NCBI GenBank assembly: GCA_907165275.2
Contig: OU015672.1
Span: 4,942,501-5,006,500 of the forward strand
DNA: 64,000 bases
Direction: 5' to 3'
Source of the DNA: Zygaena filipendulae
Taxonomy: Eukaryota > Arthropoda > Insecta > Lepidoptera > Zygaenidae
Shown: positions 37,527 to 64,000 of the stretch, in pieces
Numbering within the stretch: position 1 is the first letter of the stretch
How the letters are laid out: each line of letters begins with the position of its first letter
Notes under the pieces: generated by a model
Databases searched by the model: none
What the model saw: only the letters and a program-made list of their open reading frames with translations
What the model was told of the DNA's origin: nothing
Translations under genes and position numbers: made by a program

Positions 37527-37614
37527 TGTGGTAAAATTAGCTGCAAATATTTACAGGGCTGAAACGGTGCATACTTTCAAGCCTGTAAATATTTGCAGCT
37601 AATTTTACCACATT
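37527..37614. repeat. Perfect palindrome, 32-bp arms
   Basis: Left arm 37527-37558 (ATGTGGTAAAATTAGCTGCA...) is an exact inverse complement of 37583-37614; 24-nt loop. Confidence 0.95.
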
Positions 37615-38202
37615 TTATACATAGATAACTTTCACTCCAGACAGATCTACTGTAAATAAAATTTAAAGAAAGATCTACCTTATTGTTCCACAATTAGCTG
37701 TATATACCTACTTACATCCAATTTTCCAAGGTATACTATATCTATTTATTAATTGCTTTCAGAAGAATTTATCAACGTTTCTTCGCGTCATGTTAAAATT
37801 ATGACGTAGTGGATCTGGTGTATTTGGTTCATCTGGCGATTAAAAAGATACCGAGTTGTAGTTTTCTTTCTCTCTTCTATCTGAACGTGTCATGCTCTTG
37901 CGCGCTTTAACTTGTAACTCGCTCTTAGTGGGACCGCACCCCTACTCATACCAAATATAACGGCGATCAGCACTCATTATTTATCGTCAACACCCACTTT
38001 TATTCGGTGTTGGATGCCTTACTGGTGATTGCTAGTTATTAGTTACTCATGTAAGTGAAGGTCGGAGTACACGCCTTAAAAATGTAACCTTCATAAAAAT
38101 AAATGTAATGATTTTAAATTAGCCATAGCCTGTGAAGTTTTTTTTGAGTTTACTACTTTGTTTCATTTCATTGTGTTAATTGAGAATAATTGAAATCTTT
38201 AA

Positions 38203-38392
38203 TATTATTTATAAATGCGCATGTGAATTTGTTCTTTTGTTACTTGCTTTCACCCCGCGGGTGGTACCGCATTACATTTTACATTAAACTAAACGTTGTC
38301 AGGGGTACAGAAAAGAAAATAGGGTACTCTTATCACAGAATTGCCGCGGGATCTCCGCAATTAACGCGGGTGAAACTACGGGGAACAGCTAG
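38203..38392 (+). mobile_element. Helitron-like element
   Basis: TTATAAATGCGCATGTGAAT to GCGGGTGAAACTACGGGGAA CAGCTAG|T. Confidence 0.8.
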
Positions 38393-38649
38393 TATAGGTA
38401 AATATATTCCAGTGCATTCTACGTTTGAATATGGTTAGCTATAATAGTGTTATGTGTGTCGTATTTGTTCCTGCAACCGTTGCATTGTGCATTTGCATGC
38501 GCCGAGGGTCGCCAATCGATGCGTGTTTCCCCTAGTTATGGGGTGTGGGGGAGGAGGCTGGCCACACTGAACCGAGTATGTACGCTATGCGATCAATCGA
38601 AATTTGGGCGACCTAGGTATAATTAAAATTTCTCCGTCGAGACAGATAT

Positions 38650-38841
38650 TAGGGATAGAGTTGATACAGCTTTTTGAGGGGTTGTTTGTTTGTAATGGAT
38701 ATACACGAAAACCGCTGGACCGATTTTAAAAATTCTCTTTCTAGGAAACTACAGTATTCCCGAGTGATAGGGCACTTTTATGCCGGAATTCCCGCGGGTA
38801 CTCCCGAAATTTACACGAGTAGAACCGCAGGGAATAGCTAG
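38650..38841 (+). mobile_element. Helitron-like element, CCGCTGGACCGATTTTAAAA subtype
   Basis: Ends GAACCGCAGGGAATAGCTAG|T; body GGAAACTACAGTATTCCCGA GTGA. Confidence 0.76.
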
Positions 38842-39623
38842 TCAATCATAAATGTACGTATAAACTGAATAACTAACTAAGGCTTTTTAAGGTATTTTAA
38901 TCGACTATAAAATGTTCAACATTGTTCAACATGTCAAACCTTGATTCACGATATCTATATTAATTATTGCAAAAAGATAAGGATAATGTGAGGTCGGTTA
39001 GCCTTGCATGTCATGAGACCTATATTTCCTCAAAGTAAATAAGTCAGTCTGCTAAACGTCAGCTGGATTTTGGTATTTTAATGATATATATATTTTATGA
39101 TATGATACCAACTTAATAATTGTTTGTGCAATGAATTTAAAACCACCAACTGACATAGTATAGATAAATCTGTATGAGAATTTGTACCACTAGCAAAACG
39201 TAAAGCGTTCAATAAGTCAGAATCCAATAAACATTTGTGTTAACGCCATACAATTCTGACCTTTCGAGAAAACTCGACGCGAGCCTGACGTATCGTAGTG
39301 GACAAAGGATAAAGCGTGGGTAGCTCGTCTACGAAAGGAATGAAAACACCGATAAAGTGCGCCTAATGCAACATTAGGTTCTATTTAGGTTCAGGTTCTA
39401 TTTAGAAATATATACCTATCTATATAATTATTTATAAACGTCTCTATAAGATTATTATTTGTAAGGCTTTTATTATATAAACGTCATGGATGGCTATGGA
39501 AGAGTGGGACCTACTGGCACAAGTATATTATATGCTTAAAAGTAGGTTCCAACAATCCGATTGTAACCACTACTTATATAATAATAGATAATTTTTATTT
39601 TTTTTTGAATTTTATTTAGAGTT

Positions 39624-39860
39624 GCCAGCGGAGCTAGGATGCGCAACATGATATGTTTATCGAACGAAAGATAAAATTGTCGACACGACAAATATTTGTG
39701 GGCTTCCAAGCAAAAAAGTGCAGTAGTGGGGTATTGAGTTAAGACTAGATTCGGTTAAACATTTTTTATCACTGGTAGACAAAACGATATATTATGTCGA
39801 CGAGAATCGATAAAATGGCTCGATAAAATTTTATCATGTTGCGCATCCTAGCTCCACTGA
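39624..39860. mobile_element. MITE family D, copy 1
   Basis: GCCAGCGGAGCTAGGATGCG CAACATGAT is mirrored at the right by ATCATGTTGCGCATCCTAGC TCCACTG. Nearly identical to the copy 1.2 kb downstream. Confidence 0.85.
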
Positions 39861-40286
39861 TCGAGAAACGGAAATATCCTAGTAAAATAATATCAAAATA
39901 ATAATTTTTGGGCATTGATAAATTTAATGTTTTCGGGAAATAAATCACATATTAAGTTGAATTGTATTGATTTGACCAAGTTCACCAGTATGTCAGTATG
40001 TGGAAATTAATAAGGGTTAAACAAACCTTCGACACGGTGACGAAATGTCAGAATAACTCCGACGAATTCGTGTGACGCGCTAAAGTACAACCTTTATGTA
40101 TATATAAAACCTTTATGTATAAAATGTATGTATAAAACCTTTATGTATAAAACCAAACTCACAAATTACCGTGGTTTAAACTACATAATATAATTATCTT
40201 AAGAAAATTTTGAATTTATTTATCACTTAGTTTTAGCTTATCTGTAAAGCAGTAGGTATAAGTGACATCAATTTATGTAGTACCTA

Positions 40287-40497
40287 CTAGCTGTCCTCTG
40301 CGGTTTCACCCGCGGTGAATTCGGAGTTCCCGCGGGAATTCCAGGATAAACTATACGTATAAACCTTCCTCTTGAATCACTCTATCTATGAAAAAGACCG
40401 CATCAAAATCCGTTGCGTAGTTTTAAAGATCTAAGCGTACATATGGACAGACAGACAGCGGGAAGCGACCTTGTTTTACACTATGTAGTGATAATAG
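40287..40497 (-). mobile_element. Helitron-like element, AATCACTCTATCTATGA subtype
   Basis: CTAG, hairpin GCGGTTTCACCCGCGG, then CCTTCCTCTTGAATCACTCT, CAAAATCCGTTGCGTAGTTT and a CAGA run. Confidence 0.76.
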
Positions 40498-40561
40498 TAT
40501 AGTTTTTAGTTTATCCAATATCAAGTTGAAGTATACGTGAAACAGTCATTAATCTTCTTCT

Positions 40562-40705
40562 TCTTTATAAATAAAAATGAATGTATGTCAATGTGAAACC
40601 ATTGGTCCGATTGTGATACTTTGGCGGGTTGTTCTGCCTGCGTCCGCAAAGGTTCCTGATCCCAAAACTCACGCGGAAACCGCGGAAACCGCGGGGCACA
40701 GCTAG
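40562..40705 (+). mobile_element. Helitron-like element, short subtype
   Basis: TTTATAAATAAAAATGAATG, CATTGGTCCGATTGTGATAC, then CGCGGAAACCGCGGAAACCG CGGGGCACAGCTAG|T; the hairpin half-site GCGGAAACC is duplicated. Confidence 0.72.
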
Positions 40706-40803
40706 TTAATATGAATAAATATGATTGACCATTATTTAAAGGATATTGTCGATAGGGCGTTATTAGACACGCCTGTTACTATAGGACTCATTTGGACGTA
40801 AGC

Positions 40804-41040
40804 CCAGCATAGGTAAGATGCGCGCCACGATAATTATGTTTATCGAACGAAAGATAAAATTGTCGACACGACTAATATTTGTGGGCGTCCAAGCAAAAAA
40901 GTGCAGTAGTGGGGTATTGAGTTAAGACTAGATTCGGTTAAACATTTTTTATCACTGGTAGACAAAACGATATATGTCGACGAGAATCGATAAAATGGCA
41001 CGATAAAATTGTATCATGTTGCGCATCCTAGCTCCGCTGG
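40804..41040. mobile_element. MITE family D, copy 2
   Basis: Same orientation as copy 1; from GAAAGATAAAATTGTCGACA to the right end they differ at only a handful of positions (including an ATTAT deletion after ACGATAT). Left tip more degraded. Confidence 0.85.
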
Positions 41041-42287
41041 CTAAGTAGTGGTAGTCCTATTTTAAATAGGAATACTTGTTTACCGTTTAAAAAAAAAACA
41101 ATGTCCGGATTTATTTTTTTCACAACTATAGCGCGAAACACTAGGAAACGATATCGGGACTTATAAAACACTTGCAAGAAAAAGGGTTTAGCTTTGATAG
41201 GTACGATTATTTGTTGTTTTTTTTTCTCACAAAACCCCTACTCCATTCTGCGTAGCGTTTTTGCCAATTCACAAAGGAATTTTACAAATTGTATTTACTA
41301 CGCTACGGGGCGCCATCGGATCACAATTCAGAATGGTTCGTTTCATCCGTACTTATACTGGATGTACATATAAAATAGTACCTTACTATATTTTTCATTA
41401 CTCATACTCGGAAAGTAGGTCTGAAGTTGCCTGAAAAGCGGGTTGAAAGTAACCCTTTTCAGCCCTAGGGAGAATCGCTTTCAACTGACAACTGTCAAAT
41501 TATTAAAAAAAAACTAGATCTATTTTCACATTTCTATTGAACCATATTTCAACTTTCTATACAGCCAGCGCGATGTAAAATTGAAATAACGTAAAGTTTA
41601 AGTAGGTATTAATTAAAATAAAATTCACTCACTTTTTCTTAAGCTAATTCCTATCAATTATATTTTTTTATTTTCTTTAATTAATACTTAATAATTAAAG
41701 AAAATATTTTTTTTAGGTCGCCACAATGTAAATAAAAAATACTGGCTGAATAGCTAGCCGGCCAAAGAAAAAGAAATAGGTGGGAAAGTGTCAAGCGACT
41801 ATCCGATCTTCACTCATTCTTTCTTTAGCTAATTCCTATTTTTATTTTGACTTTCCTTGCATTCGTAATGAAAAGCACAGTGTTACCCTCGGGAGAAAGA
41901 CTTATTTAGTCCCTCAATCTATTGGCGCCCTCGCTACGCTCGGGCGCCAAACCCCGTCTCGGGACTAAATAAGTTACTTTCACCCCTAGGATAACAATGT
42001 ACTATTCTCGACGTGACGCTAAAGAAGCATTTGTGGAGGTAACATTATTGTGTGATGTTTTTGTTGGTTCACCTACCCTAGCTTCTGTGTAAGGATTTTT
42101 GTAAGATTTATATACCTAACCACAGCCTGGGAATTTATTCACATACATCTATCTACATGTGAATTCATATACATTGCTCCAATGCTTTCATAGAGAAAAA
42201 GCTTTCGTATATCCATACCGAGATTTTCGTTTTCTTTATTTTAAACTACCTATTTAAAATCTAAGGTCTTGTGTGTGTTTGTTGCAG
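41041..42287. other. Sequence immediately upstream of FAK exon 1
   Basis: Contains a fold-back around 41440-41990 (CTATTGGCGCC...GGCGCC; AGACTTATTTAGTCCCTCAA / GGGACTAAATAAGT). No TATA box, initiator or donor that could be tied to exon 1. Confidence 0.45.
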
Positions 42288-62959
<20,672 letters not shown>

Positions 62960-63272
62960 GTATGGGCACAGCGCCGTCCGTGTAATATCCTAATCACTAC
63001 ATCTATGATTTGATTTTTTGTTTGTTTGTTTGTTACGATTTAACTCAAAAACTTCTGGACCAATTTAAAAAATTCTTTCACCATTAAAAAGCTACATTAT
63101 CCCTGAGTAACATAGGCTATCCGAAATTACCGCGGGTGAACCGTGCGGCGCAGCCAGTAATGTTATAAAACAAAATAGATTATATACGGTCTACCTGCTT
63201 ATTTTAATTTTAGAAAGGAGGAAGGTAAAACCTCTATTTATGTTCAATAAAGTATACAAACAAACAAACAAA

Positions 63273-63509
63273 TGGACGCAGATAAGCAATAACATGTTAA
63301 CCCACAAAATTAGGTTATTGATACAGAACGACTTATTGAGAGTTAGGGAACGTTTTTTAATGATGTTAAAACTGTTTAAACTGTTTAAATATGTATCAAA
63401 ATATTGAACATAAAAAAATATTGACACAAAATGGCGCTATACTTTTAAAACACGATTTACTCAAAATTTCTCCAGTGTGGGTTGACACACTATTGCTTAT
63501 CTATGTCCA
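63273..63509. mobile_element. MITE family E copy 3
   Basis: TGGACGCAGATAAGCAATAA to TTGCTTATCTATGTCCA, complete and uninterrupted. Preceded by a retroelement-like tail (TTCAATAAAGTATACAAAC, then CAAA repeats). Confidence 0.82.
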
Positions 63510-63849
63510 AATAAACAAAGTCCTCCGCCGCGTCTATCTTTCTGTATCTCTGTTATTTCGCGATAAACTCCTAAACTACTGAACGGATTTTCAAGCGGTT
63601 TTCACCAATAAATAGAGCGATTCAAGAGGAAGGTATAAAGGTAAGTATAGTTTATCCTGGAATTTCCGTGGGAACCGTGGGCTGGCCCCCTTGGATCTTG
63701 TTAACGTCCCTACTAACGATCTACTTTTGTCGATACTTTTATCGAGGAAAGAACTTTTTGCCATTTGCAATACAATATAGGTATAAATCTAATTTTTAAA
63801 ATAGCTATTGTACATTGTATGATTAAAGAATTCATAGAAAAAATCTATC

Positions 63850-64000
63850 CCCCTCGGTTTCACCCGCGGTAATTTCGGAGTTCCTGCGGGAATTTCAGGA
63901 TAAAAACTATCCTATCTCTTAAGTTGGGCCAAATTACCATTTCATCATGATCGTTTCAGTAGTTTAGGAGTCCATCGCGGACAAATAACGTGACGCCTAA
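63850..64000 (-). mobile_element. Helitron-like element running off the window
   Basis: CTCGGTTTCACCCGCGGTAA, GAGTTCCTGCGGGAATTTCA, GTTTAGGAGTCCATCGCGGA; same subtype as the 49.6-kb copy in reverse. Confidence 0.72.

Overview
The window looks like nuclear DNA of a moth or butterfly (Lepidoptera). It is AT-rich and crowded with short interspersed elements of lepidopteran type: more than 40 fragments of one small non-autonomous Helitron family, several fold-back MITE families, a dead Tc1/mariner copy, LINE ends and a tRNA-derived SINE. Against this background stands one large, GC-rich, multi-exon gene on the + strand.

The gene is focal adhesion kinase (FAK, the homologue of Drosophila Fak/Fak56D). 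Twenty exons with compatible splice phases run from 42288 to 62959. From the first in-frame ATG (42340) they encode exactly 1137 codons: a short His/Pro-rich N-terminus, a three-lobed FERM domain (residues about 30-360), a linker with the Src-binding autophosphorylation tyrosine (DYAEI, Y409), a complete tyrosine kinase (about 430-725; GEGQFG, VAVK, HRD, DFG, tandem YY, APE), a proline motif (PPPKPAR), a 339-residue low-complexity linker and a conserved acidic/Arg-rich helix. The focal-adhesion-targeting domain is missing and must lie downstream of the window. Any 5' non-coding or additional coding exon lies upstream of 42288 and was not identified.

Layout: 1-33 kb is non-genic repeat-rich DNA, with a tandem repeat at 0.5-1.25 kb, a fold-back element at 1.35-1.74 kb, and a Tc1-like element at 9.58-11.12 kb carrying a broken transposase. 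At 33.1-33.6 kb there is an unexplained 141-codon open exon-like segment with a plausible donor. 33.6-42.2 kb is again repeats, including a near-perfect 32-bp-arm palindrome and two near-identical MITEs at 39.6 and 40.8 kb. 42.3-63 kb is the FAK gene; its introns are full of Helitrons and MITEs, several ending within 25-90 bp of a splice acceptor. One intron (53441-56223) holds a small promoter-like segment plus short ORF that could be a nested transcript.

I found no evidence of a wholly new biological system. The most interesting points are the 39-nt symmetric micro-exon between FERM and the autophosphorylation site, the arginine/poly-glycine insert in the kinase beta2-beta3 loop, the clustering of transposon ends at splice acceptors, Helitrons with internally amplified bodies, and the orphan exon at 33.1 kb. 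Splice sites were assigned by eye from GT/AG, phase and family similarity; no transcript evidence was available.
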